Assembly (NCBI GenBank): GCA_001874255.1
Contig: MPDC01000036.1
Coordinates: forward strand, 1 to 33,308
Length of the DNA: 33,308 bases
Reading direction: 5' to 3'
Origin: Alphaproteobacteria bacterium MedPE-SWcel
GTDB lineage: Bacteria > Pseudomonadota > Alphaproteobacteria > Rhodobacterales > Rhodobacteraceae
The translations under genes and the position numbers were made by a program. The notes below the pieces were generated by a model. That model did no database searches and was not told where the DNA came from. It saw nothing but the letters and a program-made list of their open reading frames with translations. Below are positions 16,249 to 24,557 of this stretch, one piece after another; position 1 is the first letter of the stretch, and every line of letters begins with the position of its first letter.

Positions 16249-17201
16249 TTCGGATGCCTCAGACGCGGGTTCGACAGGATCGAGACGATATCGGCAACCA
16301 TGTTGAGCCCGATATAGACGGCGGCAAAGATCAACCCGCAGGCCTGGACCACCGGCACGTCACGTTTGGAGACGTGATCGACCAGATACTGTCCCATGCC
16401 GGGATAGACAAAGACCACCTCGATGACCACGACACCGACCACCAGATAGGCGAGGTTCAGCATCACCACGTTGACAATCGGCGCGATCGAGTTCGGAAAG
16501 GCATGACGCCAGATCACCTTGAAGGTCGACAGGCCTTTCAGCTCGGCGGTCTCGATATAGGCGGATTGCATCACGTTCAAAATCGCCGCACGGGTCATAC
16601 GCATCATATGCGCCAGAACAACCAGCGTCAGAACCGCGACCGGCAAGGCGATTGAATTGAGTTTCTGCCACAGGTTCATGCCATCGTTGATCATGGCAAC
16701 CGAGGGGAACCAGCGCAGTTTGACCGCGATCAGATACATCAGCACATAGCCGATCAGGAATTCGGGAATGGAAATCGACGCCAGCGTCACACCGGAAATC
16801 AGCTTGTCCGGCCAGCGGTCCTTGTAGCGCACCGCGAGAAGCCCGAGAAAGATCGCCAGCGGCACGGCAATGACTGCCGCCCAGAAGGCGAGAAACAGAG
16901 TATTCGCAAGGCGGGTACTGATGGCGGAAGTGATATCCTGACCTGAAGTCAGCGCGTTGCCCAGATCACCCTGCAGCGCTCCGAAGAGCCATTGAAAATA
17001 GCGGGAGACCGGCGGATCGTTCAACCCCAGTTCGGCGCGCAGGTTCGCAAGCGCTTCGGGGGTTGCGGACTGCCCCAGGATCGACTGGGCGACATCGCCC
17101 GGCAGGATCATGGTGCCGACAAAGATCACCACAGAGATCATCAGCAGGAGCAGCAGGCTCAGCGCAATGCGCTGAGCCAACAGTTTCAGGATGGGGGCCA
17201 T
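16245..17201 (-). CDS. ABC importer permease, DppB/OppB-like
   Basis: The 318-residue product begins with a hydrophobic helix followed by a periplasmic loop with the typical FVGTMILPGD...LGLNDPPVSRYFQWL pattern of B-type peptide permeases. It continues with five more helices, and the EAA loop (ETAELKGLSTFKVIWRHAFPN) sits between helices 4 and 5. It is the partner of the DppC-like permease in the membrane channel. The start lies one base after the stop codon of the binding-protein gene, and the 3' end overlaps the next gene by ATGA. This spacing shows a single operon in the order binding protein, B permease, C permease, fused ATPase. Confidence 0.94.
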   Translation of the reverse strand: MAPILKLLAQRIALSLLLLLMISVVIFVGTMILPGDVAQSILGQSATPEALANLRAELGLNDPPVSRYFQWLFGALQGDLGNALTSGQDITSAISTRLANTLFLAFWAAVIAVPLAIFLGLLAVRYKDRWPDKLISGVTLASISIPEFLIGYVLMYLIAVKLRWFPSVAMINDGMNLWQKLNSIALPVAVLTLVVLAHMMRMTRAAILNVMQSAYIETAELKGLSTFKVIWRHAFPNSIAPIVNVVMLNLAYLVVGVVVIEVVFVYPGMGQYLVDHVSKRDVPVVQACGLIFAAVYIGLNMVADIVSILSNPRLRHPK

Positions 17202-17202
17202 A

Positions 17203-18786
17203 TCAGGCTTTGACCCACATTTTCATCGGGGCGTAGCCGTTCATCAGCGGATAGCCCTTGGTGTCATCGACCCAGCCGTCGACCCGGTCCGACATGGCGT
17301 CGACAAAGTCGTTGAACATCGGGCAGATCAGCCCGCCATCATTGTGCAGCATGGTGGACATATCCGCATACATCTGGGTCCGTTTCGCCGTGTCCAGCTC
17401 GCCACGTGCCGCGATCAGCAGCTGGTCGAACTGCTCGTTCTTGAACCGGGTGTCGTTCCAGTCCGCCGTGGAGAGATAGGCGGTGGTGAACATCTGGTCC
17501 TGTGTCGGACGGCCACCCCAGTAGGAGGTGCAGAACGGCTGCGCGTTCCAGACTTCGGACCAGTAGCCATCGTTCGGCTCGCGTTTGATTTCCAGATCGA
17601 TACCGGCGGTGGCGCAGGTCTGCTGGAACAGCGCCGATGCATCCGGCGCCCCCGGGAAGGAGTTGTCCGAGGTCCGCAGCAGGATCGAGCCGTCATAGCC
17701 CGATTTCTGCATGTGGAACTTGGCCTTGTCCGGATCATATTCGCGCTGTTCCAGTTCGGTGAACAATGGATAGGACGCGTTGATCGGCGTGTCGTTGCCG
17801 ATCGTACCATAGCCGTTGAGGATCTTGTCGACCATCTCCTGACGGTTGATGCCGTATTTCAGCGCCAGGCGGACATCGTTGTTGGCAAAGGGATCCGTGT
17901 CACAATGCATGATGAACACGTAGTGACCCGGACCTGCGGTGGATTTCACGGTGATGTTGGGCGCGCGGTCGACCAGTTTCGCAGTGCGCGGCGGCACCCG
18001 GTCGATCATGTCCACCTGACCGGCCTGCAGCGCGGCGACGCGGGCGGTGTTGTCGTTGATCACAACATATTCGATGGTATCGGCATTGCCGAGGTCACCC
18101 CAGTAGTTCGGGTTCTTTTCAGCAACGAAGCGCACGCCCATATCGACGGATTTCAGAATATACGGACCGGTGCCGATGCCCGCCGCTGGATCATCCTTGC
18201 CGCCATTGGGCTGGATGATCAGGTGGTAGTCGGTCATCAGATAGGGCAGGTCGGCGTTCGGCGTGTCCAGCTCCACAACGACGCTGTCGCCGTCGGCTTT
18301 CACACTGACAATAGAGCGCATGATGCCGAGCGCACCGGATTTGGTGTCCTCACCGGTATGGCGATCCATCGTTTCGACCACATCTGCGGCGGTCACGGGC
18401 TGACCATTGGAGAATGTGATGCCGGAGCGGATCTTGAAGGTCCAGGTCTTGGCGTCGGCAGAGGCTTCATAGCTCTCGGCGACTTTGCCCTCGATGCCGC
18501 CGTCGACGGCCAGCTCGACCAGGGGTTCGCCCCAGAGGCGGATCACGGATTGCGCAACCTGGTTCGTCGCCAGAGCCGGATCAAGGCTGTCGGTCGTGGA
18601 CCCACCTTGCAGACCGACACGCAGCGTGCCGCCCTTCTGCGCGCCCGCCGCTTTTGCAGCCGTGGCCAGCAGAGAGTTGGCGCCCAAGGCGGTCAGTCCC
18701 AGAGCCGCTGCGCGCCCGAGAAATTCGCGGCGGCCCATGCGACCCAGCGCGGCTTCTCGTGCGAGGTGTTTAAGATGATCGTTCAT
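17203..18786 (-). CDS. Tat-exported substrate-binding protein, SBP_bac_5 (DppA/OppA-like) family
   Basis: The 527-residue product starts with a twin-arginine signal (R19-R20 in GRREFLG, then a hydrophobic stretch and an ATAAKA cleavage region near residue 46). It continues as a class-C periplasmic binding protein with blocks such as GGTLRVGL near the mature N-terminus, TWTFKIRSGITFSNGQPVTAADVV, and YGINRQEMVDKIL. This family binds di/oligopeptides, nickel, opines, glycosides and other ligands and hands them to the inner-membrane permeases. Export in folded form by Tat could mean that ligand or cofactor is loaded early. GGGAG lies 8 bases before ATG 18786. It is the first gene of the importer operon, with inverted repeats upstream. 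Confidence 0.94.
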   Translation of the reverse strand: MNDHLKHLAREAALGRMGRREFLGRAAALGLTALGANSLLATAAKAAGAQKGGTLRVGLQGGSTTDSLDPALATNQVAQSVIRLWGEPLVELAVDGGIEGKVAESYEASADAKTWTFKIRSGITFSNGQPVTAADVVETMDRHTGEDTKSGALGIMRSIVSVKADGDSVVVELDTPNADLPYLMTDYHLIIQPNGGKDDPAAGIGTGPYILKSVDMGVRFVAEKNPNYWGDLGNADTIEYVVINDNTARVAALQAGQVDMIDRVPPRTAKLVDRAPNITVKSTAGPGHYVFIMHCDTDPFANNDVRLALKYGINRQEMVDKILNGYGTIGNDTPINASYPLFTELEQREYDPDKAKFHMQKSGYDGSILLRTSDNSFPGAPDASALFQQTCATAGIDLEIKREPNDGYWSEVWNAQPFCTSYWGGRPTQDQMFTTAYLSTADWNDTRFKNEQFDQLLIAARGELDTAKRTQMYADMSTMLHNDGGLICPMFNDFVDAMSDRVDGWVDDTKGYPLMNGYAPMKMWVKA

Positions 18787-18808
18787 TCGTAGTCTCCCTG
18801 TCGAGGTT

Positions 18809-18846
18809 ACGGGTAAACCCCGTTTTTCTTGAATGGTAATTCAAGA
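18809..18846 (-). promoter_or_regulatory. Two adjacent inverted repeats upstream of the ABC importer operon
   Basis: TCTTGAAT and ATTCAAGA (18827-18834 and 18839-18846) form a perfect 8-bp inverted repeat around GGTA. Next to it, ACGGG and CCCGT (18809-18813, 18819-18823) flank a five-base spacer. Both lie 23-60 bases before the start codon of the binding-protein gene and are the best operator candidates in the window. No regulator gene is adjacent, so the controlling protein is unknown. Confidence 0.5.
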
Positions 18847-18982
18847 TTTGCCGATTTGGCGGTTTGGGGCAAGAAATATTGCCAAGAATCGTGTGCTCCT
18901 TTTGTGATCACACTGGTCGCATGCACTGGTGCTCTCGGGCAAGGACCTGAAAATCCGCGGCGCCTCCGGTCGGGCGGGGCGG

Positions 18983-19444
18983 TCACGCCAATTTGCGTTG
19001 GCGGTCATCGGTGTCGAGCCAGAGCGTCACCGGACCGTCATTCACAAGTGAAACCTTCATGTCTGCACCAAATTCGCCAGTGGCCACCGGGAGCCCGGTC
19101 TGACGCATTTGATCGCAAAAGAAACGGTATAGATGGTCTCCTTCTTCTGGGGGAGCGGCTTTGGAAAACCCTGGGCGGGTGCCACTTTTTGTATCGGCGG
19201 CGAGGGTGAACTGGCTGACCACCAGCACGGCGCCTTTGATGTCGGCCACAGAGCGGTTCATTTTTCCCGCGTCGTCGCGAAAGATGCGCAGCCGTGAAAT
19301 CTTCTGGACCAGATGTGCGGCCTCGGTTTCGCTGTCGCCCTGCATCGCGCAGACAAAGATCAAAAGCCCCGGCCCAATTTCGCCAATGACATCTGGTCCC
19401 ACCCGGACGCGGGCTTCACTCACACGTTGCACAAGCGCGCGCAT
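18983..19444 (-). CDS. dtd: D-aminoacyl-tRNA deacylase
   Basis: The 153-residue product matches DTD along its whole length. It has [13 protein letters not shown] at the start, the SQFTL motif (77-81) whose Ser and Thr/Gln line the active site, the TRPGFS/AAP loop (89-98) and the Gly-cisPro GPVT motif (137-140) that rejects L-amino acids. The enzyme removes D-amino acids (and glycine from tRNA-Ala) wrongly attached to tRNA, a proofreading step in the cytoplasm. It is at the 3' end of the minus-strand block after the zinc-ribbon gene. About 240 bases separate them and hold no gene, so it may have its own promoter. The 190 bases downstream hold the promoter region of the ABC operon. Confidence 0.97.
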   Translation of the reverse strand: MRALVQRVSEARVRVGPDVIGEIGPGLLIFVCAMQGDSETEAAHLVQKISRLRIFRDDAGKMNRSVADIKGAVLVVSQFTLAADTKSGTRPGFSKAAPPEEGDHLYRFFCDQMRQTGLPVATGEFGADMKVSLVNDGPVTLWLDTDDRQRKLA

Positions 19445-19685
19445 TCAATCGCCTCCCCGTGAGGGAGCTATTCCGCGCGACCAAAGCGGCCCCCTCATGG
19501 GATGCAGACGGCCCTGTGGCATAGTGTTGGACCTGCACAACTCCGGGGCCTCGGGCACCACAGTCGTGAGCTGCGCTCAATCGTTGGTCAAACTCGCTCA
19601 AAGCGCTGTTGGACAATGTACATCTCCCCAAGGATTGCGGCGAACATGCCGGGGGAGTCGCGAAAAGGCAAGCGGATGTCGGTAT

Positions 19686-20843
19686 TTAGTTCTGACTGGC
19701 GATATATGCGACGAGTGCGGCCACGATCAGCCCCAAAGCGACGGCAGCAGCGATTTTCCACGCGGAATAGGGCCGTTCCCCCTGAACACGGCCGGATTGG
19801 CCGTTGACGATAAATCGATAGCTTTTGCCACGATATTTATAGGCCGCCATCCAGACCGGCAGCAGGATATGTTTGAAGGTCACCGCGCTGATGTCTGTAT
19901 CTACCGAATTGATCCGCTGGCGGTCACCGCCGATGTCAAACCGGATGTCGCGTTCGATGACGCGGTCCATTTTGGCCCGGGCATCGGCAAAGCCGGATTC
20001 GAGGTCGATCGTATAGGCTTCGGCCCGAAACCCGGCCAGGTACTTTGGCTGATAGGGCGATAGCTGTGACAGATCCCATGGCTCCAGCCCTTCGGTGTGA
20101 TTGCGCGGCAGACTGCTGGAGGCGAGCACCAGAACGTCATCAAAAAACCGCTGCACCCGGCCCCGGGTGTTGCTCCAGCGCACCTTGATCTCGGTCCGTA
20201 TCTGCGGTTTGCCATCGACCATGACCGTGCGGTTGACGGTGTATTCGGTGCCGCGCTGGCCAGTGTAGCGGCTATGGGTCTGGGCATCATAGGTCCAGTA
20301 GGGGATGTAGATCCCGTCCATCTTGCGGCCGCGGCGGGCATAGTCGCGCAAGCCGTTGGGGGCGAACCACAATCGACCAAGCCAGTGCTCCATGGCCTCA
20401 TGCGCGGCGCGTTCGTCAAACTGGAACGGCAGCACGCCCTTGGGTTTGATATGCCTGTTCTCGCCTGTGTCCGCGACGACGGGGGTGGCGCAGAACGGGC
20501 ATTCCAATGCATGCACCGAGGGGTCGAATTCCACCTGGGCGGCGCAATTCGGACAGGAGGAGACGCGTGTGATCTCCATTTCCGCCTCGGGAAGTTGCGC
20601 ACGAAGGGCGGAGCGAAAATCCATCTCTTTCAGCGCGGTGCCGCCCCACGGACTGTCGGACAGCGGCTGTTCATGGCCGCAATGATCACAGATCAGGGCC
20701 CCCTGGGCGGGGGCAAAGCGGTAGTCGGCACCGCATTGTTCGCAGGGAAACCGGTGGTCCTCGCGGGTGGTTGCGGGGCTGGTTGGGGCGGTCCCGAACG
20801 AGACTGTGTCAGCAGGCGGAACAGGCGGCATGTCGGAAGTCAT
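19686..20843 (-). CDS. Membrane-anchored protein with two zinc ribbons (YdjG-like)
   Basis: The 385-residue product starts with two four-cysteine zinc ribbons: C34-C37/C52-C55 and C97-C100/C115-C118, the first like TFIIB or primosomal-PriA ribbons. A long domain of about 230 residues with many aromatic and charged residues follows (including IYIPYWTYDAQT at about 178-189). A single C-terminal transmembrane helix (about 361-383) ends the protein. The family is often annotated as TFIIB-type zinc ribbon or 'PriA-like helicase' protein but has no helicase motifs. B. subtilis YdjG of the pspA operon has a similar layout. Here it is downstream of an SPFH protein gene with 76 bases between, so the two probably act together at the membrane. 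The exact start is uncertain; ATG 20843 or the ATG four codons later. Confidence 0.82.
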   Translation of the reverse strand: MTSDMPPVPPADTVSFGTAPTSPATTREDHRFPCEQCGADYRFAPAQGALICDHCGHEQPLSDSPWGGTALKEMDFRSALRAQLPEAEMEITRVSSCPNCAAQVEFDPSVHALECPFCATPVVADTGENRHIKPKGVLPFQFDERAAHEAMEHWLGRLWFAPNGLRDYARRGRKMDGIYIPYWTYDAQTHSRYTGQRGTEYTVNRTVMVDGKPQIRTEIKVRWSNTRGRVQRFFDDVLVLASSSLPRNHTEGLEPWDLSQLSPYQPKYLAGFRAEAYTIDLESGFADARAKMDRVIERDIRFDIGGDRQRINSVDTDISAVTFKHILLPVWMAAYKYRGKSYRFIVNGQSGRVQGERPYSAWKIAAAVALGLIVAALVAYIASQN

Positions 20844-20919
20844 GCAGGTCTCGCAATGTTATAGGACCGAAGCGGATCGAAGGGGCCGGATTGACCGGAT
20901 TCAGGAGGGGGCAGCGCCC

Positions 20920-22095
20920 CTATGGTGCCGGAGGCGGCGGGGGCAGGATAGTGAAGAGCTGCGCCAGTTCTGTCACATCGCCCGCGCGCAGCCAGCCGTC
21001 CTGACCCGGGGTCCAGACGTGGGTGTCACGCTTCAATGCGCCGTCCTGCGCCATGCGCCCAAGGCGGGCCTTGGAGAAGGGGCCGCTCGTTTGGCCGTTC
21101 TCGGCAATGTGCCAGACATGTTCCAGAGGCGGAGGCGGTGGTGCCATGGGGGCTGCCTGCGGTGCCGCCTGCGTCGCAGCGGGTGCGGGCCGTGCGCCCC
21201 AGGGACCGGTGGTCTGACCCGCTGCCGGAGAGCTTGCGCCTCCCTGCAGGGCGTGACCCATCTGCTGTGCCATTGCCATCCCCATCCCCATGCCAAGCCC
21301 GGCGCCCATTCCGCTGTTGGGGGTATGGGCGGCGGCTTCCATGGCCTCCGCCGCCTTGAATTGGGTATAGCGGCCGAGGTCGCCGATGATCCCCATCTGG
21401 GTGCGCCGATCCATGGCCTCCTCGACGGCAGGCGGCAGCGAGATGTTTTCCACGTATAACTCGGGGATCGCCAGCCCGTAGTCTGCCACAGTTGCCGCGA
21501 TCTCGGCGGCAACCAGCTTGCCCAGGTCGGCGGTATTGGCGGCCATGTCCAGAACCGGAATACCGGAGGCCGCAACCGCGCGGGAAAACTCCTGCACGAT
21601 GATATTGCGGATCTGGTAGGAAATTTCATCCATGGTGAATTCGCCATCGGTGCCGACAATCTCTGTCAGGAAGCGGGCGGGATCGACCACCCGGACCGAA
21701 TAAGACCCAAAGGCACGCAGGCGCACGGGCCCGAATTCCGGATCGCGGCACATGATCGGATTCTTGGTGCCCCATTTGAGGTCATTGAACCGTGTCGTGG
21801 AGACGTAATAGATCTCGGATTTGAACGGCGACTGAAACCCGTGATCCCAATGCTGTAGCGTCGTCAGCAGCGGCATGTTGTTGGTTTCCAGCAAATAGAG
21901 ACCCGGCGTGAAGACATCCGCCAACTGGCCCTCATGCACAAAGACCGCGGCTTGGCCTTCACGCACGGTCAGCTTTGCACCGTATTTGATCGCATGGCCT
22001 TCGCGTTCGAAGCGTGTGACCATTGTGTCACGGGTATCATCGGTCCAATGAATGACGTCGATGAATTCCCCTTTGAGAAAATCGAAAATACCCAA
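20920..22095 (-). CDS. SPFH-domain protein with Met/Gly-rich segment and C-terminal GYF_2 domain (YdjI-like)
   Basis: Translation most likely starts at TTG 22095-22093, giving MGIFDFLKGEFIDVIHW. GGAGGG lies just upstream, and this N-terminus is strongly conserved in the family; the ATG 12 codons earlier is not. The 391-residue product has an SPFH (stomatin/prohibitin/flotillin) domain at about 38-225, then a helical linker, a Met/Gly-rich stretch (263-280), a Pro/Ala-rich linker ending in a run of prolines, and a GYF_2 domain (about 327-382; WHIAENGQTSGPFS). The family is also called virion-core-like (YdjI). SPFH proteins build ring-like membrane scaffolds. The GYF_2 part may bind proline-rich partners, including its own proline run. 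It precedes the zinc-ribbon gene on the same strand. Confidence 0.88.
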   Translation of the reverse strand: MGIFDFLKGEFIDVIHWTDDTRDTMVTRFEREGHAIKYGAKLTVREGQAAVFVHEGQLADVFTPGLYLLETNNMPLLTTLQHWDHGFQSPFKSEIYYVSTTRFNDLKWGTKNPIMCRDPEFGPVRLRAFGSYSVRVVDPARFLTEIVGTDGEFTMDEISYQIRNIIVQEFSRAVAASGIPVLDMAANTADLGKLVAAEIAATVADYGLAIPELYVENISLPPAVEEAMDRRTQMGIIGDLGRYTQFKAAEAMEAAAHTPNSGMGAGLGMGMGMAMAQQMGHALQGGASSPAAGQTTGPWGARPAPAATQAAPQAAPMAPPPPPLEHVWHIAENGQTSGPFSKARLGRMAQDGALKRDTHVWTPGQDGWLRAGDVTELAQLFTILPPPPPAP

Positions 22096-22233
22096 CGTGC
22101 CCTCCAGCGGCTGTTTCCCCAGATGTAGCAATCCGCGCGGCGTGAAACCAGAGCTTTAGGGCCGAGGCCCCGAATTTGGCGACAGGGGCCGGTTTTTCCC
22201 CGCCATTCATCTCCCGCGCAGGTCCTATTGTCT

Positions 22234-22289
22234 GCGGACTGCGGACTGCGGACTGCGGACTGCGGACTGCGGACTGCGGACTGCGGACT
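22234..22289. repeat. Heptamer tandem repeat (GCGGACT), 8 perfect units
   Basis: Eight uninterrupted copies of GCGGACT fill 22234-22289, followed by an imperfect unit and one more GCGGAC at 22297-22302. Heptamers shift the frame, so it is not coding, and no gene covers it. It lies in the 267-base gap between the SPFH gene (start 22095) and the DUF2927 gene (stop 22363). It could alter spacing of the promoter or leader of the SPFH gene. Length variation between strains is likely because of slippage. Confidence 0.95.
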
Positions 22290-22362
22290 GGGGGGCTGCG
22301 GACAGTGGACGGAGACCCCGGGAATGGGAGGGCGATGGCAGGCCCTCAGATCAGGCGGCGCT

Positions 22363-23316
22363 TCAGTGGGTCAGCTCGTCCATGACGTCCTGCGCAATGC
22401 GGCGCACCAGAGGCCGCGCCTCGGCGGCGCTCATGCCGACCCGCAGCCTGGGATCATATAGGATCTTCAGCAGCTTTTCGTCGTGACTGGTCAGCAGGGC
22501 AAACTCATCGTCGTCGTTGAAGATGGAGGGGCGCGCGCGCGGGCTGTCGTTGCGCAGCCCCAGCCCCTGGGCAATTTCCTCGTGGATGCAGCTGTCGCGC
22601 ATCAGATCGGGTTGTTCGGCGCGGATCAGCGCCACCCCCTTGCTGTAGTTGAGCGGGTCGCGCTGTGGCCCGCCTGCCGACACCAGACAGTAGAATTTGC
22701 GCGGCGGCGCGGTGAACAGCCCAAGGTCAGACGCGCTGAGGTTCGGCAACAGCTGCCGCACATGGGCCTCGACAAAATCGGCATCGTCAATGCCTGCAAA
22801 GATCACGGTGAAATTGCCGCCGGTGCCGACGGAGATCGGATGACCGGTGATCCGCGACAGGCGGGCGGCATAGGTCACGAGCGTCGCCCGGTCCCGCTGC
22901 GCCTGCGCCCGGCTCACCGAGGGGCCGAACAGGGGGGCGAGACGGACCGGCTGCTGCCAGCGCCCCAGCCCGCCAGCGCCGCCATCCAATGGGACCGCAT
23001 ATTCATCGTAAAACGCCAGGGTTTCGAACCTCTCGGCAAGATCCTCGGCATCAAAGGGGGTTTCCGGCCCGCCCCCATCGGTGCGCAGCAAGCCGCGGGT
23101 CAGCAGATCCTGTTCCAGATCGGCGTAGTATTTGGTCAGGGTCTGGGCCTCGACCGATGGGGTGTAGATCGGCGCGACGGGGCGCGGTGCCGGGCGAGGC
23201 GTCTCTTTTGGGCCGGGGGCCATCGCCAGGCACCCGCCAAGCGCCAGAGACAGCCCCAGCATCAACAGCGCGCCGATCGGGCGCGCCAGATGCTTGCTGG
23301 GGGTGGCGACGCTCAT
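22363..23316 (-). CDS. DUF2927 lipoprotein
   Basis: From ATG 23316 (MSVATPSKHL) the product has 317 residues and begins with a lipoprotein signal: basic N-terminus, hydrophobic LLMLGLSLALGG and the lipidated Cys29. A Pro-rich tether follows. The C-terminal part is DUF2927, with the strongly conserved block around H245-E246 (DSCIHEEIAQGLGLRND) followed by SIFNDDDEFALLT. The HEExxQ pattern resembles a zinc-protease motif, but the third ligand is not obvious and no activity is known. It is probably anchored to the outer or inner membrane facing the periplasm. An in-frame upstream extension to 23385 is not supported. The gene follows telA by 28 bases, so they are in one operon. Confidence 0.9.
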   Translation of the reverse strand: MSVATPSKHLARPIGALLMLGLSLALGGCLAMAPGPKETPRPAPRPVAPIYTPSVEAQTLTKYYADLEQDLLTRGLLRTDGGGPETPFDAEDLAERFETLAFYDEYAVPLDGGAGGLGRWQQPVRLAPLFGPSVSRAQAQRDRATLVTYAARLSRITGHPISVGTGGNFTVIFAGIDDADFVEAHVRQLLPNLSASDLGLFTAPPRKFYCLVSAGGPQRDPLNYSKGVALIRAEQPDLMRDSCIHEEIAQGLGLRNDSPRARPSIFNDDDEFALLTSHDEKLLKILYDPRLRVGMSAAEARPLVRRIAQDVMDELTH

Positions 23317-23344
23317 GGCGGGCCCGGGTCTCGCGCGGCTCGGA

Positions 23345-24535
23345 TCAGGCCGGGACCGAGGTCGCGGCGGTATCGCCAACCCCATCCTTGCGGGCCTTGG
23401 CGGCTGCCAGAGTGTCGCGCAGCTCTGCTTCCATCTTCTTCAGATCGGCCTCGGCCTCGCTGCGCTTGCGCTTGCCTTCGTCAGCGATCTGCAACGATTC
23501 CTGAATGGTGCCGATCAGATCCGCATTGGCCTGTTTCACGGCCTCGATGTCAAAGACACCCCGTTCCATTTCCTGCCGGATCACCTTGTTGCTTTCACGC
23601 AGGTTGGCCGCATTGGAAGTCAGCAGTTCGTTGGTCAGGTTGTTGGCGTCCCGAACCGCATGGGCGGCCTCGGCGGACCGCTGGATGGTGACAGCCTGCG
23701 CCAGCTGGGTTTCCCAGAGCGGCACGGTGTTGACCAGGGTCGAGTTGATCTTGGTGACCAGAGACTTGTCGTTTTCCTGCACCAGACGGATCGACGGCAG
23801 CGACTGCATGGTGACCTGACGGGTCAGCTTGAGGTCATGCACCCGGCGCTCCAGATCATCGCGCGCGGCGCGCAGATCGCGCAGGTCCTGCGCCTTGATG
23901 ACCTTGTCGCCGTCCGGTGCGGCCTCGATCGCCGCCTCCATGGCGGGGATGTCATTGGCATCCAGCTCGGCCAGCTTGGCCTCGCCGGCGGCGATATAGA
24001 GCGCCAGCTCATCGTAGAAATCCAATGTCTTCTCATAGAGAAGATCAAGCGATTTGATATCCTTGAGCAGCGTGTGTTCGTGGGACAGAAGGGTGTCGGT
24101 GATCTTGTCGATCTGGCCCTGCACGCTTTCGAACTTGGCGGTGAACTTGGCAAAGGGCGCGGCGCGGCCCAGGATCCGCTCCCAGAATGTGGGCTTGCGG
24201 CGCACGTCCAGTTCAGAGACCGAGAAGCCGCGGATGGTGGTCACAATATCGCGCAGCGAGTCGCCTGCGGGGCCGACATCCTTGTTGCGCACATCCGTCA
24301 GCATGGCCTGGCTGATCTGCTGCAGTTCTGCCTGCGCGGCAGAGCCGAAGGAAATGATGGAGTTGGTATCCCCCATGTCGATCTCGCCAATGCGGCTTCT
24401 GATCGCGGTCGAGGTGGCGGGATCTGCGGCCTCGAGTGTGGCCACCTCGCCCTTGGGTTCGGGCAGGGCAACATCGGTCACCTGTTTCACCAGCGCTTCG
24501 GCTTCGGCGGCTTTCTTTTGAATGGTCTCGGACAT
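23345..24535 (-). CDS. telA: TelA/KlaA-family toxic anion resistance protein (YaaN-like)
   Basis: The 396-residue product starts at ATG 24535 (MSETIQKK) and matches the TelA family. It has a long, almost entirely alpha-helical protein body. Key stretches are WERILGRAAPFAKFTAKFESVQGQI (TelA core), LYEKTLDFYDELALYIAAGEAKL, and the later SLPSIRLVQENDKSLVTKINSTLVNTVPLWETQLAQAV with its conserved PLWE. Family members are linked to tellurite and other stress tolerance and to cell-envelope stress; the molecular activity is unknown. In B. subtilis the family member YaaN is encoded next to XpaC, as here. The gene is 22 bases downstream of xpaC and 28 bases upstream of the lipoprotein gene, so they are co-transcribed. 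The last 50 residues form a charged coiled-coil-like tail. Confidence 0.93.
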   Translation of the reverse strand: MSETIQKKAAEAEALVKQVTDVALPEPKGEVATLEAADPATSTAIRSRIGEIDMGDTNSIISFGSAAQAELQQISQAMLTDVRNKDVGPAGDSLRDIVTTIRGFSVSELDVRRKPTFWERILGRAAPFAKFTAKFESVQGQIDKITDTLLSHEHTLLKDIKSLDLLYEKTLDFYDELALYIAAGEAKLAELDANDIPAMEAAIEAAPDGDKVIKAQDLRDLRAARDDLERRVHDLKLTRQVTMQSLPSIRLVQENDKSLVTKINSTLVNTVPLWETQLAQAVTIQRSAEAAHAVRDANNLTNELLTSNAANLRESNKVIRQEMERGVFDIEAVKQANADLIGTIQESLQIADEGKRKRSEAEADLKKMEAELRDTLAAAKARKDGVGDTAATSVPA

Positions 24536-24557
24536 GGGCCAGGCCTTTCCTGTCAGG

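Noticed and set aside
15424-16317. Open frame of 297 codons on the plus strand, Gln/His/Asp-rich
   Set aside because: Antisense of the DppC-like permease. Gln/His richness is the usual mirror of Leu/Val-rich membrane helices.
17191-18792. Open frame of 533 codons on the plus strand
   Set aside because: It lies entirely antisense to the well-supported Tat-exported binding protein gene. Long antisense frames are expected in GC-rich DNA with strong third-position bias. Its translation has no recognisable family.
22176-22461. Short frames reading the heptamer repeat (CGLRTAD repeats)
   Set aside because: The apparent peptide repeat is a by-product of a 7-bp DNA repeat read in three frames; no start signal or conserved flank.
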